DNA of 5,296 nucleotides from Oscillospiraceae bacterium (GCA_029005335.1 JAQXFT010000200.1:1-5296), one strand, 5' to 3'; shown: positions 1 through 5,296, numbered from the stretch's first letter. The notes: a model not told the origin generated them from the sequence alone. Numbers and translations are program-made.

Positions 1-489
1 CAGTACTTCTTCAAAATCGCTGAGATTGCCTGCTGACATACTGTTATCTTTTGCCGGAGCGGAATTATTATTATTCTGAACAGGTGCATTGTTCTGCGGA
101 GCGGAATTATTATTACTGCTGTTTGAAGGAACAGTATATGATGAATTACCGTTAGCCATAGATGCAGTTTTTGTTTCTCCGAAAGAAACATTGTCTGCAA
201 CAACATCATATGAATAATGCTTTACGCCGTTATTGTCGGTATAATTATCATTTCTGAGACTGCCTTCGACGATAATCATTTTTCCTTTTGAGAAATATTT
301 TGAAACAAATTCAGCAGTCTGTCTCCAGGCAACTACATTTATGAAATCAGCCTGTCTTTCGCCGGTAGTCTTGTCGGCAAATTTTCTGTCAACAGCTACA
401 GTGAAACGGCAGTAAGCTGTACCGCTCTGGGTCTGACTGAAATTAGGGTCAGCAGTAAGTCTGCCCATTAAAATAACCTTATTAATCAT
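1..489 (-). CDS. ssb: Single-stranded DNA-binding protein, 3' end cut by window edge
   Basis: SSB coats single-stranded DNA in replication, recombination and repair, and recruits partner proteins through its acidic C-terminal tip. The 163 codons visible begin MINKVILMGRLTADPNF. Residues 1 to about 104 form the OB fold, with the family signatures RFTVAVDRKF (28-37), DFINVVAWRQTAEF (48-61, containing W55) and KGKMIIVEGSLR (68-79). From about 110 the protein becomes a disordered Asn/Ser/Pro-rich linker with a repeated NNNSAP unit. The last visible residues, LSDFEEVL, lead into the expected acidic tail, so only a few residues (probably ending in DDDLPF or similar) and the stop should be missing. 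The ATG follows a GGGAGG ribosome binding site 8 nt upstream. The gene lies 27 nt after rpsF, in the standard rpsF-ssb-rpsR order; rpsR would be beyond the left edge. The identification is firm. Confidence 0.97.
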   Translation of the reverse strand, partial: MINKVILMGRLTADPNFSQTQSGTAYCRFTVAVDRKFADKTTGERQADFINVVAWRQTAEFVSKYFSKGKMIIVEGSLRNDNYTDNNGVKHYSYDVVADNVSFGETKTASMANGNSSYTVPSNSSNNNSAPQNNAPVQNNNNSAPAKDNSMSAGNLSDFEEVL

Positions 490-516
490 TATGACAACCT
501 CCCTGAGAAACCGGAA

Positions 517-810
517 TTAAAGAACTGTTATGAGAGAACGAAGTACGCCGTCACTGATATTGAGACGTCTTGAAAGCTCTGCCGGGAAATCGGGCTTTGA
601 AGTAAAGTTATAGATTACATAGTAGCCCTCAGTTTCGTCATTGATAGGGTATGCGAGCTTACGCTTGCCCCACTCCTCATTGACTTCAACGGCTTCAGCG
701 TGTCTTTCGATAACTCCCTTGAATTTTTCAGCAAGCTCCTTAACGGATTCCTCACCGTTTGAAAGGCTGTAAACAACCATAGCTTCATACTTAGCGGATA
801 CCTTAGCCAT
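517..810 (-). CDS. rpsF: 30S ribosomal protein S6
   Basis: S6 binds 16S rRNA in the platform of the 30S subunit as a heterodimer with S18. The 97-residue product has the S6 pattern: KYEAMVVYSL (7-16) for the first strand, WGKRKLAYPI (47-56), EGYYVIYNF (61-69), and a C-terminal LSRRLNISDGVLRSL (79-93). Its length fits the usual 95-100-residue core without a long acidic tail. I chose the ATG at 810 and not the GTG at 843. AAGGAGG sits exactly 8 nt before the ATG, the family normally begins with a few residues before KYE, and the extra 11 residues of the longer frame would be translated from the ribosome binding site and leader hairpin. It is the first gene of the rpsF-ssb operon, transcribed from the promoter at 870-898. 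Confidence 0.97.
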   Translation of the reverse strand: MAKVSAKYEAMVVYSLSNGEESVKELAEKFKGVIERHAEAVEVNEEWGKRKLAYPINDETEGYYVIYNFTSKPDFPAELSRRLNISDGVLRSLITVL

Positions 811-818
811 TAAAAACA

Positions 819-825
819 CCTCCTT
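819..825 (-). promoter_or_regulatory. rpsF ribosome binding site (decides the start)
   Basis: AAGGAGG on the minus strand is a full match to the anti-Shine-Dalgarno core and lies 8 nt before the ATG at 810. It rules out the upstream in-frame GTG at 843, which has no comparable site. Part of it can pair with TCCTT (859-855) at the base of the leader hairpin, so its accessibility could be regulated. Confidence 0.9.
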
Positions 826-859
826 CCGGAATATGTCCGTCACCTACGGCGGACAAGGA
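825..859 (-). promoter_or_regulatory. Candidate S6:S18-responsive leader hairpin of rpsF mRNA
   Basis: The rpsF 5' UTR contains TGTCCG (855-850) and CGGACA (839-834), which pair around an inner CCGTAGGTGA. An alternative fold leaves one CCG of the tandem CCGCCG bulged while the other pairs with CGG, flanked by TGT/ACA. Known for this operon in many bacteria: the S6:S18 complex binds an mRNA motif with a conserved CCG in a bulge between a stem and a hairpin, mimicking its 16S rRNA site. The position, the CCG and the hairpin fit. TCCTT (859-855) is also complementary to the AAGGA of the ribosome binding site, which suggests a route to translational control. Assignment to the motif is inference by eye; no covariance model was run. 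Confidence 0.5.
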
Positions 860-869
860 TACTTTTCAT

Positions 870-898
870 AGTATACACTATTCAGTAAAATTTGTCAA
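870..898 (-). promoter_or_regulatory. Sigma-A promoter of the rpsF-ssb operon
   Basis: On the minus strand a perfect -35 TTGACA (898-893) is followed after 17 bp by TATACT (875-870), five of six matches to the -10 consensus. Transcription should begin near 863, giving a leader of about 50 nt that holds the candidate S6:S18 hairpin and the ribosome binding site. The near-consensus boxes suit a ribosomal protein operon. Confidence 0.85.
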
Positions 899-963
899 GC
901 GTTTGCTGATATTTTTAAAAAATAAAATTTATACTGCGTATAATACCCGTCTTGACAAATTTT
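887..963. repeat. 13-bp perfect inverted repeat carrying both divergent -35 boxes
   Basis: Positions 887-899 (AAAATTTGTCAAG) and 951-963 (CTTGACAAATTTT) are exact reverse complements, separated by 51 bp. Each arm holds the -35 box of one of the back-to-back promoters plus the first bases of its spacer. Allowing one inserted base, the match runs a few bases further outward (AGT and ACT). It may be a shared operator, or similar AT-rich promoter sequence on both sides. Confidence 0.7.
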
Positions 964-980
964 CACTTATATGATATATT
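952..980 (+). promoter_or_regulatory. Sigma-A promoter with extended -10 for the aro operon
   Basis: A perfect -35 TTGACA (952-957), a 17-bp spacer and TATATT (975-980) with an upstream TGA (972-974), matching the TGn extended -10 element. Transcription should start near 986-988, some 70 nt before aroB. It diverges from the rpsF promoter, with the -35 boxes 53 bp apart. By sequence it is strong, which makes the hairpin and T-run directly downstream notable. Confidence 0.85.
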
Positions 981-994
981 TTTATTAAGGCATT

Positions 995-1025
995 ACCGCT
1001 GTTTGCTTTTCAGACAGCGGTTTTT
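995..1025 (+). terminator. Terminator-like hairpin in the aroB leader (possible attenuator)
   Basis: CCGCTGTTTG (996-1005) pairs with CAGACAGCGG (1011-1020) as a 10-bp stem with one T.G wobble and a CTTTT loop, followed at once by TTTTT (1021-1025). This has the form of an intrinsic terminator but lies between the aro promoter and aroB, starting only about 8-10 nt after the predicted transcript start. There is too little RNA upstream for a classic antiterminator, and none is visible. It could be a partial terminator limiting aro expression, a protein-controlled attenuator, or a 5' hairpin stabilising the mRNA. The structure is seen directly; its role is inferred. Confidence 0.65.
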
Positions 1026-1055
1026 GGTACTATCATTAAGAGGTGATTCTTAAAA

Positions 1056-2099
1056 ATGAAAAAAATCAGAGTAAATACAAGTACTCCCTATGACGTTTTA
1101 ATAGAAAGAGACATTCTCCGGAGCTGCGGAAAAATTATTGCAGATACAGTAAAGTCACGCCATGCAGTCATAATTTCAGATGACACGGTAAATTCCCTTT
1201 ATGGCAGTACTGTAAAAAAATCAATGGAGGAAAACGGCTTCAGGGTTTCAGTATTTGAATTTCCGCACGGTGAACAATCCAAAAATCTCGAAACACTGAG
1301 CAGGATATATGATTTTCTCTGTGAAGAAAATATAACACGTTCAGATATACTTGTCGCATTGGGCGGAGGTGTAGTCGGGGATATTACCGGATTTGCCGCC
1401 GCAACTTTTTTAAGAGGAACAGGCTTTATACAGATTCCCACAACTCTCCTTGCACAGATTGATTCATCTGTAGGGGGTAAAACCGCTGTTGATTTAAAGG
1501 GCGGAAAAAATCTCGTCGGAGCTTTCAGACAGCCTGAGCTTGTTATATGCGACAGCAATACCCTTAAAACCCTTAATCCGGAATTTCTCTCCGACGGTAT
1601 GGCTGAAGCTATAAAATACGGAATGATTCGTGATGAAAAGCTCTTTGATTTAATAGCATCACACAATATTGAAAATGTTGATGAGATTATAGATGATATG
1701 GTATACAGATGTATTGATATCAAGCGTGAAGTCGTTGAACATGATGAATTTGATACAGGAGAAAGAATGATTCTTAATTTCGGACATACTCTGGGTCATG
1801 CTGTTGAAGGATACTATAACTACAGCACATATACACACGGCTGTGGAGTAGCGGTCGGAATGGCTATGATTACAAAGAAATTCTGTTCCGGAGAAATATA
1901 TAACAAGCTTGTTAAATGCCTTGAAAATTACAAGCTCCCTGTAAGCGTTCCGGTATCTGTAAAAAAGCTTCTTCCGTTCTGTGCCAAGGATAAGAAAAGA
2001 AGCTCCGGAAATATAAGCTATATAGTATGCCGTGAAACAGGCAAGGCTGAAATAATCAGAACTACTGTTGAAGATTTCAATGCTCTTATGGGGGAATAA
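1056..2099 (+). CDS. aroB: 3-dehydroquinate synthase
   Basis: This cytoplasmic enzyme converts DAHP to 3-dehydroquinate, the second shikimate-pathway step, using NAD+ and a divalent metal. The 347 residues match the usual length. The N-terminal half carries the NAD-binding LGGGVVGD (102-109) and IPTTLLAQIDSSVGGKTAVD (127-146), followed by GGKNLVGAFRQP (149-160). The C-terminal half holds the metal ligands: E184 in GMAEAIKYG, H244 in NFGHTLGHAVE and H261 in THGCGVAVGM, with spacing like that of E. coli AroB. KDKKR (311-315) is the usual late motif. In place of the common HGE after the last ligand it has HGC. The ATG is preceded by GAGGTGA with 9 nt spacing. It is the first gene of the operon, 7 nt before aroA. 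The identification is firm. Confidence 0.98.
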   Translation: MKKIRVNTSTPYDVLIERDILRSCGKIIADTVKSRHAVIISDDTVNSLYGSTVKKSMEENGFRVSVFEFPHGEQSKNLETLSRIYDFLCEENITRSDILVALGGGVVGDITGFAAATFLRGTGFIQIPTTLLAQIDSSVGGKTAVDLKGGKNLVGAFRQPELVICDSNTLKTLNPEFLSDGMAEAIKYGMIRDEKLFDLIASHNIENVDEIIDDMVYRCIDIKREVVEHDEFDTGERMILNFGHTLGHAVEGYYNYSTYTHGCGVAVGMAMITKKFCSGEIYNKLVKCLENYKLPVSVPVSVKKLLPFCAKDKKRSSGNISYIVCRETGKAEIIRTTVEDFNALMGE

Positions 2100-2106
2100 T
2101 TTAACT

Positions 2107-3345
2107 ATGGATATAAAAATTCAGCCTTCCAGATTAGAGGGAAATGTAAAAATTCCGTCATCAAAAAGCTATTCTCACCGAATGATTATATGTGCAGGAC
2201 TGGCAGACGGAAAATCCGTTATCAGCGGAATAAGCTTCTCAAAAGATATTCATGCAACAATTTCCGCTATGACGGCTCTTGGTGCAGAATTTGAAACAGA
2301 CGGCGATAAAGTAACAGTAAAGGGAATCTCAAAGCCCTCAGAAAATGCAGTTATAGACTGCTGTGAAAGCGGTTCTACACTCCGGTTTATAATACCTGTA
2401 GCGTGTGCATTGGGTACATCATCGGAATTTCACGGTGAGGGCAGACTTCCGCAGAGACCTATTGATATATATATACGTGAACTTTCCGGAAAAGGCATCA
2501 CATTTGATTACAAAAACACAATGCCATTCAGTCTCTCGGGAAAGCTTTCGTCAGGTGATTTTTACCTTGAGGGCGATGTATCTTCACAATTCGTCACCGG
2601 ACTTCTCTTTGCACTTCCGGTACTTGACGGCGATTCAAGAATAATAATGAAATCACGCCTTGAATCAAAACCTTATGCGGATATGACTATTGCCTGTCTC
2701 AGACTCTTCGGAATAAACATTGAAGAAACAGATTACGGATATTTTATAAAGGGCAATCAGAAATATACTTCCCATGACTGCACAGTTGAGGGAGATTATT
2801 CGCAGGGAGCTTTTTTCTTTACAGCCAATGCAATCGGAAATAATATAAAGCTTGAAAATCTTGCTGAAAACAGCGTTCAGGGAGATAAAAAAATTCTTGA
2901 AATAATTGATGAGATGTGCTATAATGGAAGCAACGGGAAACTTGGATTTTTTAAAGCTGACTGCTCTGATATTCCTGACCTTGTGCCTATTCTGGCGGTA
3001 CTGGGTTCATTCGGTTCTGAAAAATCAGTAATATTCAACGCAAAACGTCTGAAAATCAAGGAGAGCGACAGACTGCTTGCAATATCATCTGTCTTAAATG
3101 CCATAGGCGGAAAGGTTACCGCTCTTGATGACGGCCTTATTATCGAACCGGTAGAAAGCTTTACAGGCGGTGAAATAGACAGCTTCGGCGACCATAGAAT
3201 TGTAATGTGCGGTGCGATTGCTTCAACACGTTCAAAAAATCCTGTAATCATCAGAGGTGCAGACGCAGTATCAAAATCATATCCCGACTTTTTCAGGGAT
3301 TTCAGAAAACTGGGAGGAAAATTCAATGTCATCAATCTGGAATAA
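2107..3345 (+). CDS. aroA: 3-phosphoshikimate 1-carboxyvinyltransferase (EPSP synthase)
   Basis: The enzyme transfers the enolpyruvyl group of PEP to shikimate-3-phosphate, forming EPSP, and is the target of glyphosate. The product has 412 residues, slightly below the usual 425-430. Visible active-site motifs, with inferred E. coli equivalents, are PSSKSYSHR (17-25; K20, S21, R25), ESGSTLR (87-93), LPQRP (114-118; R117), GDVSSQF (156-162), SDIPD (287-291; catalytic Asp D291), KIKESDR (316-322; base E319), GDHR (361-364) and VSKSYPDFF (388-396; K390). All key residues appear intact. F94 stands where E. coli has P101, and S90 where it has T97, so glyphosate response cannot be assumed. I chose the ATG at 2107, just after aroB ends and before the conserved IQPS start. 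An upstream in-frame ATG at 2068 lies inside aroB. The ribosome binding site (GGGGGA, 11 nt away) is weak, suggesting translational coupling to aroB. Confidence 0.97.
   Translation: MDIKIQPSRLEGNVKIPSSKSYSHRMIICAGLADGKSVISGISFSKDIHATISAMTALGAEFETDGDKVTVKGISKPSENAVIDCCESGSTLRFIIPVACALGTSSEFHGEGRLPQRPIDIYIRELSGKGITFDYKNTMPFSLSGKLSSGDFYLEGDVSSQFVTGLLFALPVLDGDSRIIMKSRLESKPYADMTIACLRLFGINIEETDYGYFIKGNQKYTSHDCTVEGDYSQGAFFFTANAIGNNIKLENLAENSVQGDKKILEIIDEMCYNGSNGKLGFFKADCSDIPDLVPILAVLGSFGSEKSVIFNAKRLKIKESDRLLAISSVLNAIGGKVTALDDGLIIEPVESFTGGEIDSFGDHRIVMCGAIASTRSKNPVIIRGADAVSKSYPDFFRDFRKLGGKFNVINLE
3312..3317 (+). promoter_or_regulatory. aroC ribosome binding site inside the 3' end of aroA
   Basis: GGGAGG lies 8 nt before the ATG at 3326 and within the aroA codons for its KLGGKF stretch. 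It fixes the aroC start at 3326, not at the upstream in-frame ATG at 3257, which lies deep inside aroA. The site will be crossed by ribosomes finishing aroA, so the two genes are probably translationally coupled. Confidence 0.85.
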
Positions 3346-4417
3346 CAATATATCAGTATCTATATTCGGAGAATCTCACGGACCTGCAATAGGCGTTATC
3401 ATAGATAATCTTCCGCCAGGAGAATATATCGATTCAGAAGAGCTTGCAAGATTTATGGCAAGACGAGCTCCGAAAAAGGACGGCACTACTACATCAAGAA
3501 GCGAAAAGGATATGCCCCAGATTATATCCGGTATGCTCCACGGAAGAACTACCGGAACTCCTCTTTGTGCATTCATACAGAATACAGATACACATTCAGG
3601 AGACTACTCAAATATCTCAAAGCTCGCTCGCCCCGGACACGCAGACTATACGGGAGCTTTGAGATACAAGGGCTTCAACGACATAAGAGGCGGAGGCCAT
3701 TTCTCAGGAAGACTTACTGCTCCTCTCTGCTTCGCAGGAGCTGTATGCGGTCAGATTCTCGAAAGACGTGGAATATATACCGGCGCTCATATTTTATCAG
3801 TACACAATATAAAGGATTCTGCTTTTGACTATGTAAAAGTCAGCCGTGAGGATATTCTCAAAGTAAGATATAAGGAATTTCCTGTCATCAACGACCGTAA
3901 AGGAGAACTCATAAAGGCTGATATTCAGAAAGCAAGAATGGGCTGTGAGTCGCTCGGAGGAATCATTGAATGTGCATCAGTAAACGTTCCTGCCGGAATA
4001 GGCTCTCCTATTTTCGACGGTCTTGAAAATTCAATAGCACAGCTTATATTCGGTATTCCGGCTGTAAAGGGTCTCGAATTTGGTGCAGGCTTTGAAACAG
4101 CAAAAATGGTCGGAAGCCAGAATAATGACGATTTCTACGTTGACGAAAAAGGTCATGTGCTTACAAAGACAAACAATCATGGCGGTATACTGGGAGGAAT
4201 CTCTTCAGGTATGCCTATAACCCTGAGAGTCGCAATAAAGCCTACTCCGTCAATTGCAAAGCCTCAGGAGACTATCAATATGAAAGATATGTCAAATGAA
4301 ATTCTTGAAATAAAGGGCAGACATGACCCCTGCATAGTTCCGAGAGCCGTTCCCTGCGTTGAATCAGCAGTAAATATAGCCCTGCTGTCCCATATGCTGG
4401 AATATCCTAATTTCTGA
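3326..4417 (+). CDS. aroC: Chorismate synthase
   Basis: This FMN-dependent enzyme eliminates phosphate from EPSP to give chorismate, the last shared step of aromatic biosynthesis. The 363 residues are of normal length and begin SIWNNNISVSIFGESHG. Recognisable blocks are FGESHGPAIG (14-23, with conserved H18), ARRAPKKDGTTTSRSEKD (45-62), IQNTDTHSGDY (84-94), RPGHADYTG (102-110, with H105), DIRGGGHFSGR (119-129), TNNHGGILGGISSGMP (282-297) and GRHDPCIVPRAVPCVE (331-346, with R332 and D334). In the fifth block the common form is RGGGRSSARETA; here it is RGGGHFSGRLTA, a variant I associate with clostridial proteins. Its start overlaps the last 20 nt of aroA in another frame. The identification is firm. 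Confidence 0.97.
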   Translation: MSSIWNNNISVSIFGESHGPAIGVIIDNLPPGEYIDSEELARFMARRAPKKDGTTTSRSEKDMPQIISGMLHGRTTGTPLCAFIQNTDTHSGDYSNISKLARPGHADYTGALRYKGFNDIRGGGHFSGRLTAPLCFAGAVCGQILERRGIYTGAHILSVHNIKDSAFDYVKVSREDILKVRYKEFPVINDRKGELIKADIQKARMGCESLGGIIECASVNVPAGIGSPIFDGLENSIAQLIFGIPAVKGLEFGAGFETAKMVGSQNNDDFYVDEKGHVLTKTNNHGGILGGISSGMPITLRVAIKPTPSIAKPQETINMKDMSNEILEIKGRHDPCIVPRAVPCVESAVNIALLSHMLEYPNF

Positions 4418-4431
4418 TATGGTGAACTGCT

Positions 4432-5028
4432 ATGCAGGACGATAATATTTTTAAAATGTCAAAGAGGGCGGATACGGAAATTAAAGATACCGGCATGGCT
4501 AATATCCTGATTTGCTATCTTCTCCACAAAATCAACAGACCAGTTGAAATTGAACAGCTTTATGAAATTGCAGTTGACACCGAGATAATAAGCTATTTCT
4601 TTTATCAGGAATCCATTGACTATATGCTTAAAAACAACATGATTAAAATCATAAAAAATGAAAATCTCAAGGACTGCTATATAAATGATGAAAAAGGTAC
4701 TCAGTGTGCAGTTGAGCTTAAACGCTATGTTCCGAAATCCTACAGGGATAAAATTATTCTCTCAGCACTCAAATATTTTGCCAATATAAAAAAAGAACAG
4801 GAAGTTATTGTTGAATATATAAAAATAAGCACAGGCGGATATTATACACGTATAAGATGCCTTGATATACTTAATGACCTGATGGATATAAAGCTTTATG
4901 CTCCGGACTACTCGCAGGCAAAGCTTCTGGGCGAAAAAATTATGCTGAATCCTGCCGGATTCTATGGCAAGGTTATTACTCTTGCATTATCAAATACTGA
5001 GGAAGAATATGACCTCTCTGATATATGA
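4432..5028 (+). CDS. DUF4364-like protein, putative winged-helix DNA-binding regulator
   Basis: The 198-residue product has no signal peptide or membrane segment and is probably cytoplasmic. Residues about 18-80 read like a winged helix: a helix around NILICYLLHKINRPV (24-38), a second at EIEQLYEIAVDT (39-50), a Tyr/Phe-containing SYFFYQESIDYMLKNNMI (54-71) where a recognition helix would lie, then a short wing and CYINDEKGTQ (82-91). This order resembles the DUF4364 family of Clostridia, of unknown function. The C-terminal half (about 105-185) is alpha/beta and not recognised. GGTGA lies 6 nt before the ATG; the ATG nine codons in is a less likely start. It follows aroC by 14 nt and precedes the terminator, so it is the last gene of the aro operon. 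Regulation of that operon is a guess from position only. Confidence 0.7.
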   Translation: MQDDNIFKMSKRADTEIKDTGMANILICYLLHKINRPVEIEQLYEIAVDTEIISYFFYQESIDYMLKNNMIKIIKNENLKDCYINDEKGTQCAVELKRYVPKSYRDKIILSALKYFANIKKEQEVIVEYIKISTGGYYTRIRCLDILNDLMDIKLYAPDYSQAKLLGEKIMLNPAGFYGKVITLALSNTEEEYDLSDI

Positions 5029-5038
5029 TTTGAAATCA

Positions 5039-5074
5039 GCAGGGGCGGGCATTACCCGTCCTTGCTTTTTATTT
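5039..5074 (+). terminator. Intrinsic terminator of the aro operon
   Basis: An 11-bp stem, GCAGGGGCGGG (5039-5049) with CCCGTCCTTGC (5055-5065), has two G.U pairs and a CATTA loop, and is followed by TTTTTATTT. It begins 11 nt after the stop of the last operon gene. On the other strand the two wobble pairs become A.C mismatches and no T-run follows, so it should act mainly in the plus direction. Its T-run overlaps the stop codon of the converging gene. Confidence 0.92.
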
Positions 5075-5296
5075 CAGATACTTGTGTTCAAAATAAGGCA
5101 ATGCACATTTAAAAACTTTTCCGTTGAGATATGAAAGAAATGAATCCTTTTCAAAATTAAATTCAACCGAATATGCACATAAAGTCTGTATAAAGCACTT
5201 GTATTTTTTATTTATTTCTGGTATTCCATATTTTCCGTCACCTAAAATAGGAGAGCCGATATGTGCAAGATGAGCTCTTATCTGATGAGTCCTGCC
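5069..5296 (-). CDS. RluA-family pseudouridine synthase, C-terminal part (5' end beyond window)
   Basis: Enzymes of this family isomerise specific uridines in 23S rRNA or tRNA to pseudouridine. The 75 visible residues begin with GRTHQIRAHLAHIGSPILGD, the hallmark late motif of the RluA family, followed by GKYG. The remainder, with FIQTLCAYSVEFNF and a final KCALPYFEHKYLK, is the usual C-terminal end. The catalytic Asp (GRLD-type motif) and any S4 domain would lie before this, beyond the right edge, so the subtype (RluA, RluC, RluD or YjbO-like) cannot be decided. The reading frame is open to position 5296 and stops at 5069-5071, within the T-run of the aro terminator. It is convergent with the aro operon and probably unrelated in function. 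Confidence 0.93.
   Translation of the reverse strand, partial: GRTHQIRAHLAHIGSPILGDGKYGIPEINKKYKCFIQTLCAYSVEFNFEKDSFLSYLNGKVFKCALPYFEHKYLK

Noticed and set aside
811..843. Longer rpsF frame starting at a GTG at 843 (11 extra residues)
   Set aside because: The added codons cover the leader hairpin and the AAGGAGG site itself; the ATG at 810 has ideal ribosome binding site spacing and matches the family N-terminus.
834..855. TGTCCG...CGGACA as a DNA operator palindrome
   Set aside because: It lies downstream of the predicted rpsF start and fits an RNA leader hairpin better than a repressor site; nothing else supports a DNA operator.
915..944. Second plus-strand promoter using a perfect TATAAT at 939-944
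   Set aside because: The best -35 at an allowed distance is only TTAAAA (915-920, 18-bp spacer), and the promoter at 952-980 is much stronger. A weak secondary start is possible but not supported.
986..1055. T-box, riboswitch or leader peptide controlling aroB
   Set aside because: The leader of about 70 nt is too short for a T-box or known riboswitch, and I see no start codon followed by a run of aromatic codons before aroB.
1199..1723. 174-codon open frame on the minus strand inside aroB
   Set aside because: It is fully antisense to the conserved core of aroB, has no recognisable domain, and its sequence is what the aroB codons give in the opposite direction.
2068..2106. Extended aroA start within the end of aroB
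   Set aside because: The 13 extra residues have no family counterpart, and the ATG at 2107 fits the aroA N-terminus and the usual short gene gap.
3257..3325. Extended aroC start within aroA
   Set aside because: The 23 extra residues are not part of chorismate synthase; GGGAGG sits 8 nt before the ATG at 3326.
2919..3335. 138-codon minus-strand open frame inside aroA
   Set aside because: It is antisense to conserved aroA motifs, with no family resemblance or promoter of its own.
3444..3828. Two short plus-strand frames inside aroC (3444-3662 and 3565-3828)
   Set aside because: They are out of frame with a clearly conserved enzyme and show low-plausibility Arg/Ser-rich translations.

Overview
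The window is a piece of a low-GC Firmicutes chromosome. The best guess is a Clostridia/Oscillospiraceae organism of the Ruminococcus type. Grounds are the AT-rich third codon positions, strong AGGAGG-type ribosome binding sites, near-consensus sigma-A promoters, the clostridial forms of AroA and AroC, and a DUF4364-type protein (a family I know mainly from Clostridia). The genus is an inference from style, not from a database match.

Layout. Positions 1-810 on the minus strand hold the start of the classical rpsF-ssb(-rpsR) operon: ribosomal protein S6 followed by single-stranded DNA-binding protein, whose last residues run off the left edge. Positions 811-1055 are a divergent intergenic region. 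It holds a minus-strand promoter for rpsF, a small rpsF leader hairpin that may be the S6:S18 autoregulatory element, a plus-strand extended -10 promoter for the aro genes, and a terminator-like hairpin between that promoter and aroB. Positions 1056-5028 on the plus strand are a tight operon: aroB (3-dehydroquinate synthase), aroA (EPSP synthase), aroC (chorismate synthase) and a DUF4364-like putative winged-helix protein. Gaps are 7 nt, a 20-nt overlap, and 14 nt. A strong intrinsic terminator (5039-5074) ends it. From 5069 to the right edge, on the minus strand, is the C-terminal part of an RluA-family pseudouridine synthase that converges on the aro operon.

How the genes work together. AroB makes 3-dehydroquinate from DAHP, AroA joins shikimate-3-phosphate to PEP, and AroC makes chorismate, the precursor of the aromatic amino acids and folate. 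The DAHP synthase, dehydroquinase, shikimate dehydrogenase and shikimate kinase steps are not in this window. The rpsF/ssb side belongs to translation and replication and is only a divergent neighbour.

I see no undescribed system, mobile element, CRISPR array or phage signature. The points most worth checking are regulatory: the hairpin and T-run right after the aro promoter, the 13-bp perfect inverted repeat that carries both divergent -35 boxes, the rpsF leader hairpin, and the role of the DUF4364-like protein in the operon. There is no stretch over 300 bases without a gene.
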